Shown here: positions 36,933 to 47,143 of the stretch, one piece after another
Layout of the letters: every line of letters begins with the position of its first letter
How positions within the stretch are numbered: the first letter of the stretch is position 1
NCBI RefSeq assembly: GCF_902859935.1
Contig: NZ_CADIKI010000007.1
Location: forward strand, 186,001 to 250,000
DNA length: 64,000 nt
DNA from: Paraburkholderia fynbosensis
Lineage (GTDB): Bacteria > Pseudomonadota > Gammaproteobacteria > Burkholderiales > Burkholderiaceae
Reading direction: 5' to 3'
Program-made: the position numbers and the translations under genes
Notes under the pieces: model-generated
Told to the model about the DNA's origin: nothing
The model's database searches: none
What the model saw: only the letters and a program-made list of their open reading frames with translations

Positions 36933-38420
36933 ATGCATGAAAAAAGTCTGACCGAACTGCGCGCCGCATTGGCGGCCAAGGAATGCTCCGCAGTCGAACT
37001 GGCGCAGCTGTACCTGAAGCGGATCGACGCGGCCAATGGCCTGAACGCGTTCATCCAGGTCGATCACGAATTGACGCTCGCGCAGGCGAAAGCCGCCGAC
37101 GCGCTGCTCCACACCGGCCATGCCGGTCCGCTGGTCGGCCTGCCGATCGCGCACAAGGATGTGTTCGTCACCAAGGGGTGGCGCTCCACCGCCGGCTCGA
37201 AGATGCTGGCGAACTACGAAAGCCCGTTCGATGCCACCGTGGTTGCGCGTCTGCAGAACGCCGGCATGGTGTGCGTGGGCAAGACCAACATGGACGAGTT
37301 CGCGATGGGCTCGTCCAACGAGAATTCGTACTTCGGCCCCGTGCAGAATCCATGGGATCGTCAATCGGTGCCCGGCGGTTCGTCGGGCGGCTCGGCGGCG
37401 GCGGTGGCCGCGCGTCTCGCGCCCGCCGCGACCGGCACCGACACCGGCGGCTCGATCCGTCAGCCGGCGTCGTTCTCCGGCATCACCGGCATCAAGCCGA
37501 CATATGGCCGCGTGTCGCGCTACGGCATGATCGCGTTCGCGTCGTCGCTGGATCAGGGCGGCCCGATGGCGAAGAGCGCCGCGGACTGTGCGACGCTGCT
37601 CAACGCGATGGCCGGCTTCGACGAGCGGGATTCCACGAGCCTCGTGCGCGACGACGAAGACTACACGCGCTATCTCGGCAAGCCGTGGCAGGACAGCGGC
37701 GCGGACAAGCCGCTCGCCGGCCTGCGCATCGGTCTGCCGAACGAGTACTTCGGCGCCGGTCTCGCCGACGACGTGCGCGCCTCGATCGACGCCGCCCTGA
37801 AGCAGTATGAAGCGCTCGGCGCCACGCTGGTCGACGTCTCGCTGCCGAAAACCGAACTGTCGATTCCGGTGTACTACGTGATCGCGCCGGCCGAGGCCTC
37901 GTCGAACCTGTCGCGCTTCGACGGCGTGCGCTTCGGCCATCGCGCCGCTGAATATCGCGATCTGCTCGACATGTACAAGAAGTCGCGCGCCGAAGGTTTC
38001 GGTCCGGAAGTGAAGCGCCGCATCATGGTCGGAGCATACGTGCTGTCGCATGGCTATTACGACGCGTACTACCTGCAGGCGCAGAAAATCCGCCGCATCA
38101 TCGCGCAGGACTTCCAGGAAGCGTTCAAGCAGTGCGACGTGATCATGGGACCCGTTGCGCCGTCGGTAGCGTGGGATCTCGGCGCGAAGGGCGACGATCC
38201 CGTGCAGATGTATCTGGCCGACATCTACACGCTGTCGGTGAGCCTCGCCGGTTTGCCGGGCATGAGCGTGCCGTGCGGTTTCGGCGCGGGCGCGAATGCG
38301 CAGCGTCCGGTGGGTCTGCAGATCATCGGCAACTATTTCAATGAAGCCCGGATGCTGCAGGTGGCCGACGCGTTCCAGCGCGCCACCGACTGGCACCGCA
38401 AAGCACCGGCAGGAGTGTGA
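36933..38420 (+). CDS. gatA: Glu-tRNA(Gln) amidotransferase subunit A
   Basis: The amidase subunit, 495 residues, which releases ammonia from glutamine for transamidation. It has the amidase-signature Ser-cisSer-Lys triad: Lys in PIAHKDVF, the Gly/Ser-rich stretch [15 protein letters not shown] and the nucleophile Ser in [13 protein letters not shown]. It starts with an ATG and AGGA. The GatB start follows six bases after its stop, so the two are translated in tandem. Confidence 0.97.
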   Translation: MHEKSLTELRAALAAKECSAVELAQLYLKRIDAANGLNAFIQVDHELTLAQAKAADALLHTGHAGPLVGLPIAHKDVFVTKGWRSTAGSKMLANYESPFDATVVARLQNAGMVCVGKTNMDEFAMGSSNENSYFGPVQNPWDRQSVPGGSSGGSAAAVAARLAPAATGTDTGGSIRQPASFSGITGIKPTYGRVSRYGMIAFASSLDQGGPMAKSAADCATLLNAMAGFDERDSTSLVRDDEDYTRYLGKPWQDSGADKPLAGLRIGLPNEYFGAGLADDVRASIDAALKQYEALGATLVDVSLPKTELSIPVYYVIAPAEASSNLSRFDGVRFGHRAAEYRDLLDMYKKSRAEGFGPEVKRRIMVGAYVLSHGYYDAYYLQAQKIRRIIAQDFQEAFKQCDVIMGPVAPSVAWDLGAKGDDPVQMYLADIYTLSVSLAGLPGMSVPCGFGAGANAQRPVGLQIIGNYFNEARMLQVADAFQRATDWHRKAPAGV

Positions 38421-38425
38421 GCACC

Positions 38426-39901
38426 ATGACCAAACAATGGGAAGTCGTGATCGGTCTGGAGACCCACGCGCAACTGTCGACTCAATCGAAAATTTTCTCG
38501 GGCGCGGCCACGCAGTTCGGCGCGGCGCCGAACACGCAGGCTTGCCCCGTCGACCTGGCCTTGCCGGGCACGCTGCCGGTGATGAACCGCGGCGCGGTCG
38601 AACGCGCCATCCAGTTCGGTCTCGCGATCGGCGCGACGGTGGCCCCGCGCAGCATCTTCGCGCGCAAGAATTATTTCTACCCTGATCTGCCGAAGGGCTA
38701 TCAGATCAGTCAGTACGAAATCCCCGTGGTGCAGGGCGGCCAGGTGACGATTCAGGTGCCTGCCAATGAGAAGGCGGGCAAGCAAGCGTACGAGAAGGTC
38801 GTCAACCTCACGCGCGCCCATCTGGAAGAAGACGCCGGCAAGTCGCTGCACGAAGACTTCGCGGGCATGACCGGCATCGATCTGAATCGCGCGGGCACGC
38901 CGCTGCTGGAAATTGTCACCGAGCCGGAAATGCGCAGCGCGGCCGAAGCGGTTGCGTATGCGAAGACGCTGCACACACTCGTCACGTGGCTCGGCATCTG
39001 CGACGGCAACATGCAGGAAGGCTCGTTCCGCTGTGACGCGAACGTGTCGGTGCGCCCGGTCGGTCAGGCGGAATTCGGCACGCGCGCCGAGATCAAGAAC
39101 CTGAACTCGTTCCGCTTCCTCGAAGAAGCGATCCAGTACGAAGTGCGCCGTCAGATCGAGTTGATCGAAGACGGCGGCACGGTGGTGCAGGAAACGCGTC
39201 TGTACGATCCGGACAAGCGTGAAACGCGCTCGATGCGCAGCAAGGAAGACGCGCACGATTACCGCTATTTCCCCGACCCCGATCTCATGCCGCTCGTGAT
39301 CGACGCGGCGTGGGTCGAGCGCGTGAAGGGCGAGATGCCGGAGCTGCCGGAAGCGATCCAGCAGCGCTTCGTGTCGCAATATGGCCTCACGCCCTACGAC
39401 GCCAACGTGCTGACGTCGAGCAAGGCGATGGCCGCGTACTACGAAGCGGTGGTCGTCAAGGTCGGCCCGGCCAACGCGAAGGTCGCGGCGAACTGGCTGA
39501 TGGGTGAAGTGTCGTCGCAACTGAATCGCGAAGGGCTGGAAATCGACGCGTCGCCGGTGTCGTCCGCGCAACTTGCGCTGCTGCTGCAACGCATTGCCGA
39601 CGGCACGATCTCGAACAAGATCGCGAAGGAAATTTTCCTCGCGATCTGGGAAGAGAAGGCCACCGACGAAGCCGCGGCCGATCGCATCATCGAAGCGAAG
39701 GGCCTCAAGCAGATTTCGGATACCGGCGCGCTGGAAACGATCATCGACGAAGTGCTCGCCGCGAACCAGAAGTCGGTCGAGGAATTCCGCGCCGGCAAGG
39801 AAAAGGCGTTCAACGCGCTGATCGGTCAGGCGATGAAGGCGACCAAGGGCAAGGCCAATCCGGCGCAGGTGAACGAACTGCTGAAGAAAAAGCTGTCCTG
39901 A
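38426..39901 (+). CDS. gatB: Asp/Glu-tRNA amidotransferase subunit B
   Basis: The 491-residue kinase and tRNA-binding subunit that phosphorylates the misacylated Glu or Asp and transfers the amide. [26 protein letters not shown] and CDANVSVRP are present, as is the C-terminal YqeY-like domain (about 335-491) for tRNA. The ATG at 38426 has AGGAG ten bases upstream; an overlapping GTG at 38417 is too near that site. It completes the gat operon. Confidence 0.97.
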   Translation: MTKQWEVVIGLETHAQLSTQSKIFSGAATQFGAAPNTQACPVDLALPGTLPVMNRGAVERAIQFGLAIGATVAPRSIFARKNYFYPDLPKGYQISQYEIPVVQGGQVTIQVPANEKAGKQAYEKVVNLTRAHLEEDAGKSLHEDFAGMTGIDLNRAGTPLLEIVTEPEMRSAAEAVAYAKTLHTLVTWLGICDGNMQEGSFRCDANVSVRPVGQAEFGTRAEIKNLNSFRFLEEAIQYEVRRQIELIEDGGTVVQETRLYDPDKRETRSMRSKEDAHDYRYFPDPDLMPLVIDAAWVERVKGEMPELPEAIQQRFVSQYGLTPYDANVLTSSKAMAAYYEAVVVKVGPANAKVAANWLMGEVSSQLNREGLEIDASPVSSAQLALLLQRIADGTISNKIAKEIFLAIWEEKATDEAAADRIIEAKGLKQISDTGALETIIDEVLAANQKSVEEFRAGKEKAFNALIGQAMKATKGKANPAQVNELLKKKLS

Positions 39902-40037
39902 GTTGAACAAGCGCCATCTGGGCGTTTTCGCCCGGACCATCACGGGCTGTTGCCGGAAACGAAAGTGGGGCAACGGCCCGTTTCATTTTGCAGGCTCGTT
40001 TTTTCGAACCGCTGAACGCAGATCATGGAGTGTGTGG

Positions 40038-40877
40038 ATGGCGAAGCAACCCGAACTCGACGATTTCCGCGTGCCGTATTTCGACGACGGCAAGAAAAAA
40101 ATCAAATTCTCGCTGGACGATTTCGATACGGCTGCGAAGCCATTTTCAACCGGCTCGAAAGATGCGGACCGCGAGCGGCTCGCCGAGATCGGTGCGCTAC
40201 TCCAGACCCAGCAGGAGTGCCTGCACGCGCAGCAGAAGCGTCGTGTGTTGCTGGTGCTGCAAGGCATGGACACGAGCGGCAAGGACGGCACGATCCGCGC
40301 GGTATTTCACGACGTCGATCCGCTCGGTTTGCGCATCGTGCCGTTCAGGGCGCCGACGCCGGTGGAACTGGCGCACGATTTTCTGTGGCGCGTGCATGCG
40401 CATGCACCCGCCGCCGGCGAGCTGACGATCTTCAACCGCAGTCACTACGAAGACCTGCTAGTGCCCACCGTACGCGGCGAACTGGATGAGCAGGCGTTCG
40501 AGCAACGCTGCTGCCACATTCGCCAGTTCGAGGAGATGCTTGCGTATAGCGGCACGACTATCGTCAAGTGCATGCTGCACATTTCGAAAGACGAACAGCG
40601 TCAGCGTCTGCAGGCGCGTATCGACGACCCGAGCAAGCACTGGAAATTCGACGTGGCCGATCTCGACGCGCGCAAGCAGTGGGACGCGTATCAGTCGGCG
40701 TATCGCGACGCGCTGGCGGCGACGTCGACCGACTACGCGCCGTGGTACGTCATTCCCGCCGACTCGAAGACGCATCGCAATGTGATGGTCGCCGAATTGC
40801 TGTTGCGCACGCTGGATGCGCTGAAGCTCGAATACCCGCCTCCCAAAGAATCGCTGAAGGGCGTCAAGGTCGAGTGA
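40038..40877 (+). CDS. Polyphosphate kinase 2 family protein
   Basis: A 279-residue PPK2-type enzyme that moves phosphate between polyphosphate and nucleotides. The kinase loop is QGMDTSGKDG, followed by the second acidic/Arg motif NRSHYEDLLVPTV and the lid region with KHWKFDVADLDAR. From sequence alone I cannot say whether it prefers AMP, ADP or GDP. The ATG at 40038 has GGAG upstream. It is separated from gatB by 136 bases and probably has its own promoter. PPK2 supports energy and nucleotide balance under stress. Confidence 0.93.
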   Translation: MAKQPELDDFRVPYFDDGKKKIKFSLDDFDTAAKPFSTGSKDADRERLAEIGALLQTQQECLHAQQKRRVLLVLQGMDTSGKDGTIRAVFHDVDPLGLRIVPFRAPTPVELAHDFLWRVHAHAPAAGELTIFNRSHYEDLLVPTVRGELDEQAFEQRCCHIRQFEEMLAYSGTTIVKCMLHISKDEQRQRLQARIDDPSKHWKFDVADLDARKQWDAYQSAYRDALAATSTDYAPWYVIPADSKTHRNVMVAELLLRTLDALKLEYPPPKESLKGVKVE

Positions 40878-40928
40878 GACCGGCTGCGCCCCCTGGCTCC
40901 AGAAACGAATCGAACATAAAGGAACGAC

Positions 40929-41708
40929 ATGTTGCGTGTGATTACCGCCAACCTGAACGGCATCCGCTCTGCGGCGAAGAAAGGCTTTTTCGACTGGTTC
41001 GGCGAGCAGAACGCCGACGTCTTGTGCGTGCAGGAAATCAAATGCTCGCAAGACGACATGACGCCGGAATTCATGGCGCCGCACGATTTCACCGGCTATT
41101 TCCAGCACGCGGTGAAGAAGGGCTATAGCGGCGCGGGCGTGTACACGCGTCACGAACCGGACGAAGTGGTGATCGGCTTCGGCAGCGAAGAATTCGATCC
41201 GGAAGGGCGCTATGTCGAGCTGCGCTTCGGCAAGCTGTCGGTGATTTCGGTGTATGTGCCGTCGGGCTCGAGCGGCGACGAGCGCCAGCAGGCCAAGTAC
41301 CGCTTCATGGACGAGTTCATGCCGCATCTCGCCGAACTCGCGAAAGAGCGCGAAGTGATCGTGTGCGGCGACGTGAACATCGTCCACAAGGAAATCGACA
41401 TCAAGAACTGGAAGAGCAACCAGAAGAACTCGGGTTGCCTGCCGGAAGAGCGCGCGTGGCTGACCAAACTGTTCGACGAAGTGGGTTACGTCGACGTGTT
41501 CCGCACGCTCGACCAGCGGCCGGAACAGTACACGTGGTGGAGCAATCGCGGTCAGGCGTACGCGAAGAACGTCGGGTGGCGGATCGACTATCAGATCGCG
41601 ACGCCGGGCATCGCCGGCAAGGCGAAGCGCACCGACGTGTTCCGCGATATCAAGTTCAGCGACCATGCGCCGCTGACGGTCGATTACGATCACAAGGTCA
41701 AGAAGTAA
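40929..41708 (+). CDS. xth: Exodeoxyribonuclease III
   Basis: An abasic-site endonuclease and 3'-5' exonuclease of base-excision repair, 259 residues. The metal and catalytic residues appear in LNGIRSAAKKG, LCVQEIKC (Glu), VYVPSG, GDVNI, and the C-terminal SDHAPLTVDY (Asp-His). AAAGGA precedes the ATG. It follows the PPK2 gene by 51 bases, possibly cotranscribed, and is convergent with the M48 protease gene. Confidence 0.95.
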   Translation: MLRVITANLNGIRSAAKKGFFDWFGEQNADVLCVQEIKCSQDDMTPEFMAPHDFTGYFQHAVKKGYSGAGVYTRHEPDEVVIGFGSEEFDPEGRYVELRFGKLSVISVYVPSGSSGDERQQAKYRFMDEFMPHLAELAKEREVIVCGDVNIVHKEIDIKNWKSNQKNSGCLPEERAWLTKLFDEVGYVDVFRTLDQRPEQYTWWSNRGQAYAKNVGWRIDYQIATPGIAGKAKRTDVFRDIKFSDHAPLTVDYDHKVKK

Positions 41709-41743
41709 GCACCTTCCGTCCCGCGTCGCTCAATATCCGTCTG

Positions 41744-42988
41744 TCAATCGCGGATCGGCTTGCTGCGCGGACGGCCCATGCCCGCGTAATCCGGTAGCGC
41801 GTCAACGCTCTTGCCGATCGCCTTCGCATAGAGCGGCAGCATGTCCGGCAAGCGCTTGATGATGTCCTGACGACGCGCCGGCGTGTACGGATGCACGTAG
41901 ATGAAGCCGCGCTCGCGATCGCCGCGCGTTGCTCGCGCGAGCTTGTCCCACAGCGTGACCGCCGCGCGCGGATCGAAACCGGCGCGTGAGGCGATGTCGC
42001 TGCCAATCACGTCCGCTTCGGTTTCGTCGGTGCTCTCGTACTTCATTTCCAGCAGGCGCGAGCCGATGCCGAGCGGCGCAGCGCCGAGGTCGGCCAGCCC
42101 GAATAGCTGCGGGATCGTGCCGGTCGAATCGAGTTGGCTCGCCTGGAGCTGGCCGAGCCGTTCGCGTGCATGCTCGCGCAGCGCGTGCGCGATCTCGTGG
42201 CCGATCAGCATGCCGAGCTCGTTGTCGTTCAGACGCCCGCGGTCGAGCAGCCCGCCGTAGACGACGATCTTGCCGCCCGGCAGACAGTACATGCGGATAT
42301 CGGGCGAGCGCACCACCTCCACATCCCACTTCCAGTTTTTGGCCCGCTCGTTCCATTTCAGCGAGTACGGAATCATCCTGTCGACGATCGACCGTACGCG
42401 CGTGACGTGCGCATCAGCCTCGCCGTACAGGCGGTTGGCGTGCTCGGCGCCGTACGCAATCTGGCTGAACTCTTCGGCGGCTTGCGCCTCGAGCATCGGC
42501 GACGGAATCAAATTGCGGAACACCATGTAGCCACCGAAACGCAACTGGGTGTTCGGGGTGTACGAGAGCGGCGACGCGGGCGGCGCGGAAGTCGCCGCAG
42601 GCGTTTTCGCGGTGACGGGCGGTTGAGCCGGCGGTGTCGCGGAGGTCGGTGCGGTGGTGGCGGGCGTGCTGCCGGTGTTCGGGCTGCTCGTCGCGTTGTT
42701 CGCGCCCGGTGCTGCCGGGGTCGGGTTCTCGGCCCCGGCCGTAACCGCCGCGGACTTCGCCGTAGGTGCGGTTGCCGGACCCGTCGCGGTGAGCGGTGCG
42801 GCGGCTGTGGCCGCGCTGGCGCTGGCCGCCGGTGCGCTTGCCGCGTATGCGCCCGACGGCATGGCCAACGGGAGGCCGCTTGCCGAGCCGAGGGCGCAGG
42901 CCGCATACAGCACTGCGCGCCCCGCTTTGAGCGACGGAACCCAGGTCGCGCGCAAACGCCGCGCACGCATTGAGCGTTGCGTCGTCAC
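41744..42988 (-). CDS. Periplasmic M48-family metalloprotease (LoiP-like)
   Basis: A 414-residue zinc protease. The N-terminus has a signal-like segment (about 20-50, ending SGAYA) and a very long Ala/Thr/Pro-rich linker (about 50-145). The M48 catalytic domain follows with LIGHEIAHALREHARERLG and the third ligand in the segment STDETEADVIG. It ends with PARRQDIIKRL. Similar enzymes degrade misfolded outer-membrane proteins. The GTG start (42988) overlaps the ampG stop (GTGA) and has GGAG nine bases before it; an internal ATG at 42970 is possible. It is cotranscribed with ampG. Confidence 0.92.
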   Translation of the reverse strand: MTTQRSMRARRLRATWVPSLKAGRAVLYAACALGSASGLPLAMPSGAYAASAPAASASAATAAAPLTATGPATAPTAKSAAVTAGAENPTPAAPGANNATSSPNTGSTPATTAPTSATPPAQPPVTAKTPAATSAPPASPLSYTPNTQLRFGGYMVFRNLIPSPMLEAQAAEEFSQIAYGAEHANRLYGEADAHVTRVRSIVDRMIPYSLKWNERAKNWKWDVEVVRSPDIRMYCLPGGKIVVYGGLLDRGRLNDNELGMLIGHEIAHALREHARERLGQLQASQLDSTGTIPQLFGLADLGAAPLGIGSRLLEMKYESTDETEADVIGSDIASRAGFDPRAAVTLWDKLARATRGDRERGFIYVHPYTPARRQDIIKRLPDMLPLYAKAIGKSVDALPDYAGMGRPRSKPIRD

Positions 42989-44379
42989 GAGCGGGTTCTC
43001 CACGGCGCGATGCGCAACAGCAGCAGCATGCCGGGCAACGCCAGCACCGTGCACGCGATGAAGTAGTCGAACCAGCCGATCTGCGCGACCACATAACCGC
43101 TCGCCGCCGATGCCAGCGTGCGTGGCACCGACGCGAGGCTGGTGAATAGCGCGAACTGCGTGGCCGTGTAGCGCGGGTCGGTGGTGCTGGCGATATACGC
43201 GGTGAAGGCCGCCATCGTCAGACCGGTGGTGAAGGTCTCGAAGCCATAGACCAGTGCGAGCGCGACCGAGCGCGGCTCGAACTGCACGGCCCAATCGATC
43301 CCGACCAGTGCGAGCAGCTTCGTCGTCCCCTGGCTGAGCCAGACGGCGATGTCGTAAATCTCGGCAAGACCCGGCGATGCCGGACCGAGATGCGCGAGCC
43401 ACGCGAAGCCGAGCGTCGACACCATTTGCAGGATGCCGAAGATCCACAAGCCGCGGCCAATGCCGATCTTCATCAGCCAGATCCCGCCGACGATGCCGCC
43501 CGCGAGACTCGCGCCGAACGCGGTCGTCTTCGCGATCACACCGATCTGCGTGCGCGAAAAGCCGATGTCGAGGAAGAACGATGTGGACAGCGTGGTCGCC
43601 ATCGTGTCGCCGAGCTTGTAGAGAAAGATGAAGCCGAGCACGAACAGCGCGCCGCGCCAGCCGTCGCGCTGAATGAATTCCCGGAATGGCTGCACGATCG
43701 CTTCGCGCAGGTTCTTCGGCGGCTTGCCGTGCACTTGGGGCTCGCTGACTACCAGCGTCATCACCATGCCCGGCAGCATGAATGCCGCCGTGACGATGAA
43801 CACGGTGGTCCACGGCAAATGGTCGGACAGAATCAGCGCGAGCGAGCCAGGCACCAGCGCCGCGATCTTGTAGGCGTTCACATGGACGGCATTGCCGAGG
43901 CCCTGCTGCGTGTCGCTCAGCAGTTCGCGCCGGTACGCGTCGATCACGATGTCCTGGCTCGCGCCGAAAAACGCGACCAACGCCGTCAAAGCCGCCACCG
44001 TCCAGATCGAATCGCGCGGCGACACGAACCCTAGCGCCGCGATGGCGCCGGCCACGAGGATCTGCGTGACGAGCATCCAGCCGCGCCGCCGGCCCGGACG
44101 CCAGCCCGGAAAGCGCGGCATGTAGCGGTCCATCAGCGGCGCCCAGATGAATTTCCAGGTGTACGGGAACTGGATCAGCGCAAAGAGGCCGATTTCCTTC
44201 AGGTTGACGCCTTCGGAGCGAAGCCATGCCTGCACCAGATAGACGAGCGTGAATAGCGGCAGGCCCGACGTAAAGCCGAGAAAGACGCAGATCAGCATGC
44301 GCGTATTCAGGAACGCGCGCCAGCCGGGATGTTCTTCGTGAGCGTTAAGTGCAGGCGCCTCGTGCGGCGGGTTCGACAT
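42985..44379 (-). CDS. ampG: AmpG-type muropeptide permease (MFS)
   Basis: A 464-residue inner-membrane transporter importing anhydro-muropeptides for cell-wall recycling. About 12 hydrophobic segments are visible, with the family start LICVFLGFTSGLPLFTL (partly quoted), FPYTWKFIWAPLMDR and the DAYRRELL loop. In many bacteria AmpG also feeds the signal that induces AmpC beta-lactamase. It overlaps the M48 protease start, so the two are coupled, linking wall recycling and envelope protein control. It follows metW by 14 bases. Confidence 0.93.
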   Translation of the reverse strand: MSNPPHEAPALNAHEEHPGWRAFLNTRMLICVFLGFTSGLPLFTLVYLVQAWLRSEGVNLKEIGLFALIQFPYTWKFIWAPLMDRYMPRFPGWRPGRRRGWMLVTQILVAGAIAALGFVSPRDSIWTVAALTALVAFFGASQDIVIDAYRRELLSDTQQGLGNAVHVNAYKIAALVPGSLALILSDHLPWTTVFIVTAAFMLPGMVMTLVVSEPQVHGKPPKNLREAIVQPFREFIQRDGWRGALFVLGFIFLYKLGDTMATTLSTSFFLDIGFSRTQIGVIAKTTAFGASLAGGIVGGIWLMKIGIGRGLWIFGILQMVSTLGFAWLAHLGPASPGLAEIYDIAVWLSQGTTKLLALVGIDWAVQFEPRSVALALVYGFETFTTGLTMAAFTAYIASTTDPRYTATQFALFTSLASVPRTLASAASGYVVAQIGWFDYFIACTVLALPGMLLLLRIAPWRTRS

Positions 44380-44393
44380 GTGGATAACTTGCG

Positions 44394-45002
44394 TTAGCTT
44401 TTCTTGACGCGATAGACCGCAAGACTACCACGCCAGTTCACGCCCCAGCGCACGGTCTGCCCGTCGTGCAGTACCACGCGGTCGAGAATTTCGATGCCGA
44501 CTTCCGGTGCGAGCGCTTCGAAGTCCTCGATGGTCAGCACCCGCACGTTCGGCGTGTTGTGCCATTGATAAGGCAGCGACTTCGACACCGGCATGCGCCC
44601 CTGCAGCACCGACAGCCGATGCGCCCAGTAACCGAAATTCGGAAACGACACGATGCATTCCTTGCCCACCCGCACCGTCTCGCGCAGGATCGCGGCAGTT
44701 TGGTGAATGGTTTGCAGCGTCTGCGACAGAATCGCGAAGTCGAAGCTGCCGTCTTCGAACAGGCGCAGGCCGTCTTCCAGATTCTGCTGGATCACGTTGA
44801 CGCCGTTTTGCGTCGACGCCAGCACGCCCGCGTCGTTGATCTCGATGCCGTAGCCCTGCACGTCGAGTTCTTCGGTCAGCAGCGACAGCAGCGAGCCGTC
44901 GCCGCAGCCGAGATCCAGCACCGTGGCGCGCGGTTCGACCCAGCGGGCGATGGCGCGGAAGTCCGGGCGCAGCGCCAGGTAATCGAGTGCTCGCTGGTTC
45001 AT
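44394..45002 (-). CDS. metW: Methionine biosynthesis protein MetW
   Basis: A 202-residue SAM-dependent methyltransferase-fold protein required for MetX activity in many beta- and gamma-proteobacteria. The SAM loop is [12 protein letters not shown] near the N-terminus. Its start overlaps the metX stop by four bases, the standard metXW arrangement. MetW and MetX form a complex in which MetW activates the acyltransferase. Only 14 bases separate it from ampG. Confidence 0.96.
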   Translation of the reverse strand: MNQRALDYLALRPDFRAIARWVEPRATVLDLGCGDGSLLSLLTEELDVQGYGIEINDAGVLASTQNGVNVIQQNLEDGLRLFEDGSFDFAILSQTLQTIHQTAAILRETVRVGKECIVSFPNFGYWAHRLSVLQGRMPVSKSLPYQWHNTPNVRVLTIEDFEALAPEVGIEILDRVVLHDGQTVRWGVNWRGSLAVYRVKKS

Positions 45003-46144
45003 GCGTTCACCTCGTTCGCAATACGTTCGTAGTAGGCGCGCATCACGTTGTGATAGCGCGCGTCGTCGAGCAGGAAGGCGTCGTGGCCGTGCGGCGCGTC
45101 GATCTCCGCGTAGGTGACGGTGCGCTTGTGGTCGAGCAGCGCCTTCACCAGTTCGCGCGAGCGGGCCGGCGCGAAACGCCAGTCGGTCGTGAAGCTCGCA
45201 ATCAGATATTTCGCCGTGGTGTGTGCGACCGCTTTGGTCAGATCACCTTCGAAAGCTTTGGCGGGATCGAAGTAGTCGAGCGCGCGCGTGATCAGCAGAT
45301 ACGTATTCGCGTCGAAGTAGTCAGCGAACTTGTCACCCTGGTAGCGCAGGTACGACTCCACTTCGAACTCGACGTCGAAGTTGAAGTTGTACGCGTCCAG
45401 TGCGCCTTCCGCGCGGCGCAGCGAACGGCCAAATTTCTCGGCCATGTCGTCGTCCGACAGATACGTGATGTGGCCGATCATCCGCGCGACGCGCAGGCCG
45501 CGCTTCGGCTTCACGTTGTGCGCGTAGTAGTTGCCGCCGTGGAAGTCCGGGTCCGACAGGATCGCCGAGCGCGCGACCTCGTTGAACGCGATGTTCTGTG
45601 CCGACAGCTTCGGCGTGGATGCGACCACGATGCAATGCGCGACGCGCTCCGGATACATCATGCTCCACGCGAGCGCCTGCATACCGCCGAGGCTGCCGCC
45701 CATCACCGCGGCGAATCGCGTGATGCCGAACTGATCGGCGACGCGCGCCTGGGCGTTGACCCAGTCTTCGACGGTGACGACCGGAAAGGTCGCGCCGTAC
45801 GGGACGCCGGTTGCCGGGTCGATACTCATCGGCCCGGTCGAGCCGAAGCACGAGCCCAGGTTGTTCACGCCGATCACGAAGAACTTGTCGGTGTCGAGCG
45901 GCTTACCCGGGCCGACCATGTTGTCCCACCAGCCGACGTCTTTCGGGTTGTCCGCGTACACACCCGCGACGTGGTGCGACGCGTTGAGCGCGTGGCACAC
46001 CAGTACCGCATTGCTGCGAGCGGCGTTGAGCGTGCCGTAGGTCTCGACCATCAGGTCGTAACCGGTCAGCGAGCTGCCGTTCTGCAGTTGCAGTGGCTCG
46101 GTGAAATGCATTGTTTGGGGAGCGACGATACCGATCGATTCCAT
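44999..46144 (-). CDS. metX: Homoserine O-succinyltransferase
   Basis: An alpha/beta-hydrolase-fold enzyme of 381 residues that acylates homoserine in methionine synthesis. The nucleophile elbow is [12 protein letters not shown], preceded by [20 protein letters not shown] and GSCFGSTGP; Asp and His near the C-terminus (PHGHDAF) complete the triad. With MetW adjacent, succinyl-CoA rather than acetyl-CoA is the expected donor. The start is preceded by GGCGGA inside a self-complementary leader (46150-46235). Confidence 0.94.
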   Translation of the reverse strand: MESIGIVAPQTMHFTEPLQLQNGSSLTGYDLMVETYGTLNAARSNAVLVCHALNASHHVAGVYADNPKDVGWWDNMVGPGKPLDTDKFFVIGVNNLGSCFGSTGPMSIDPATGVPYGATFPVVTVEDWVNAQARVADQFGITRFAAVMGGSLGGMQALAWSMMYPERVAHCIVVASTPKLSAQNIAFNEVARSAILSDPDFHGGNYYAHNVKPKRGLRVARMIGHITYLSDDDMAEKFGRSLRRAEGALDAYNFNFDVEFEVESYLRYQGDKFADYFDANTYLLITRALDYFDPAKAFEGDLTKAVAHTTAKYLIASFTTDWRFAPARSRELVKALLDHKRTVTYAEIDAPHGHDAFLLDDARYHNVMRAYYERIANEVNA

Positions 46145-46149
46145 TCATT

Positions 46150-46242
46150 CCGCCATTAAAAAAACAGGCGGCTAGATGGCGTCGGCGAAGCACGGAGGAA
46201 CGACTGTGTGCGCGGCTGACGACCTCTTTAGCCGCATTTATA
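46150..46242 (-). promoter_or_regulatory. metX leader with competing complementary elements
   Basis: Going toward metX on the minus strand: TATAAA (46242-46237, likely -10), GCGGCTA (46235-46229), AGCCGC (46217-46212), TAGCCGCC (46174-46167), a run of seven T (46164-46158) and the ribosome site GGCGG (46154-46150). The third element can pair with the first or with the ribosome site. If the -10 is right the first element is at the transcript start, so an operator role is equally possible. Confidence 0.4.
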
Positions 46243-46435
46243 GTGAACCGCGGGAGTATTCCAGCGGTTCGCGCGCCCGCAATCGAGTCAGCAAATCGGC
46301 GCGTGATGAGTGTTCAGGGTGATCCGGATCGCGGTCCCGGATGCATCGAAGGGCCGCGTTCAGGCGCAAAGTATAGCGGAAAATTTCGTGCGACATCATC
46401 GCCGGCGCACCCTCGCGCGGTGCGTGCCACGCGGA

Positions 46436-47143
46436 TTACTGAAGGATCAGCAGCAGTTGTGCGTCGGCGTGTTCGGCGGGCATCCGGGCAAAACCGCTGC
46501 GCACATAACGATGCCAGCGGCCGATGATGTAGCTCAACAGCAGGCTCGCACGGATCGCGGGATCGTAGCCGGCAGGCAGCGGGGCGGCAGCGTGTGCGGC
46601 GTCGTTCGTCCCTTCGCTGGCGTGCGCATCCGCTTCCGTCTGCGCCAGCCGCAAACACTGCTTCAGCGATGCCTCGACGCGCTCCAGCATCTGGTTGACG
46701 CGCTCGGTCAACCGTTCATGCTCGCCGACCAGCGCCTCGCACGTCAGCACGCGTGTCATACCGGGGTTCTTCGCGGGGAAATTGAGCAGCATCAACGCGA
46801 TGGCGCGTGCTTGCAGCACGCCGTTGCTTTCCTTGTCGGCGATCTGGTTGATGAGGCCAAAGAGCGTTTGCTCGATGAACTCGATCAAGCCTTCGAACAT
46901 TTGCGCCTTGCTGGCGAAATGGCGGTACAGCGCGGCTTCGGACACACCGAGCCGGGCGGCAAGCGCCGCCGTAGTGATCTTTTCGCTTTTCGGCGCTTCC
47001 AGCATTGCGGCGAGCGTCTGCAGAATGTGCACGCGACGCTCGCCCGGCTTCAGACGCTGCGCGCGCTGGGTGGCCGCTGCATTGGCCGGCGCAGTGGCTT
47101 CGTGTTCGGCTAAGGCTTCGTCAGGTTTGTCGATCGGCTGCAT
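46436..47143 (-). CDS. slmA: Nucleoid occlusion factor SlmA (TetR family)
   Basis: A 235-residue DNA-binding division inhibitor that blocks FtsZ rings over the chromosome. The N-terminal helix-turn-helix has RRVHILQTLAAMLEAP, TAALAARLGVSEAALYRHF and ASKAQMFEGLIEFIEQTLF (in part), and the C-terminal part is the TetR-type dimer domain. A 40-residue hydrophilic N-arm (MQPIDKPDEALAEHEA) is longer than in E. coli. ATG at 47143 is chosen; one at 47173 is in frame. Its start lies within the end of the nucleotidase gene (34-base overlap), so the two are coupled. Confidence 0.93.
   Translation of the reverse strand: MQPIDKPDEALAEHEATAPANAAATQRAQRLKPGERRVHILQTLAAMLEAPKSEKITTAALAARLGVSEAALYRHFASKAQMFEGLIEFIEQTLFGLINQIADKESNGVLQARAIALMLLNFPAKNPGMTRVLTCEALVGEHERLTERVNQMLERVEASLKQCLRLAQTEADAHASEGTNDAAHAAAPLPAGYDPAIRASLLLSYIIGRWHRYVRSGFARMPAEHADAQLLLILQ

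Noticed and set aside
36234..38396. A 720-codon open frame opposite gatC and gatA
   Set aside because: It crosses two real genes on the other strand and resembles no family.
41744..44227. One frame joining the M48 protease and the upstream 1.2 kb, as if a fusion
   Set aside because: The upstream part is the out-of-frame shadow of ampG. The protease start at the GTG overlapping the ampG stop has a proper ribosome site and a signal-like segment.
46145..46240. A known SAM-II or SAH riboswitch before metX
   Set aside because: The conserved core sequences of those classes are absent; only simple complementary blocks are seen.
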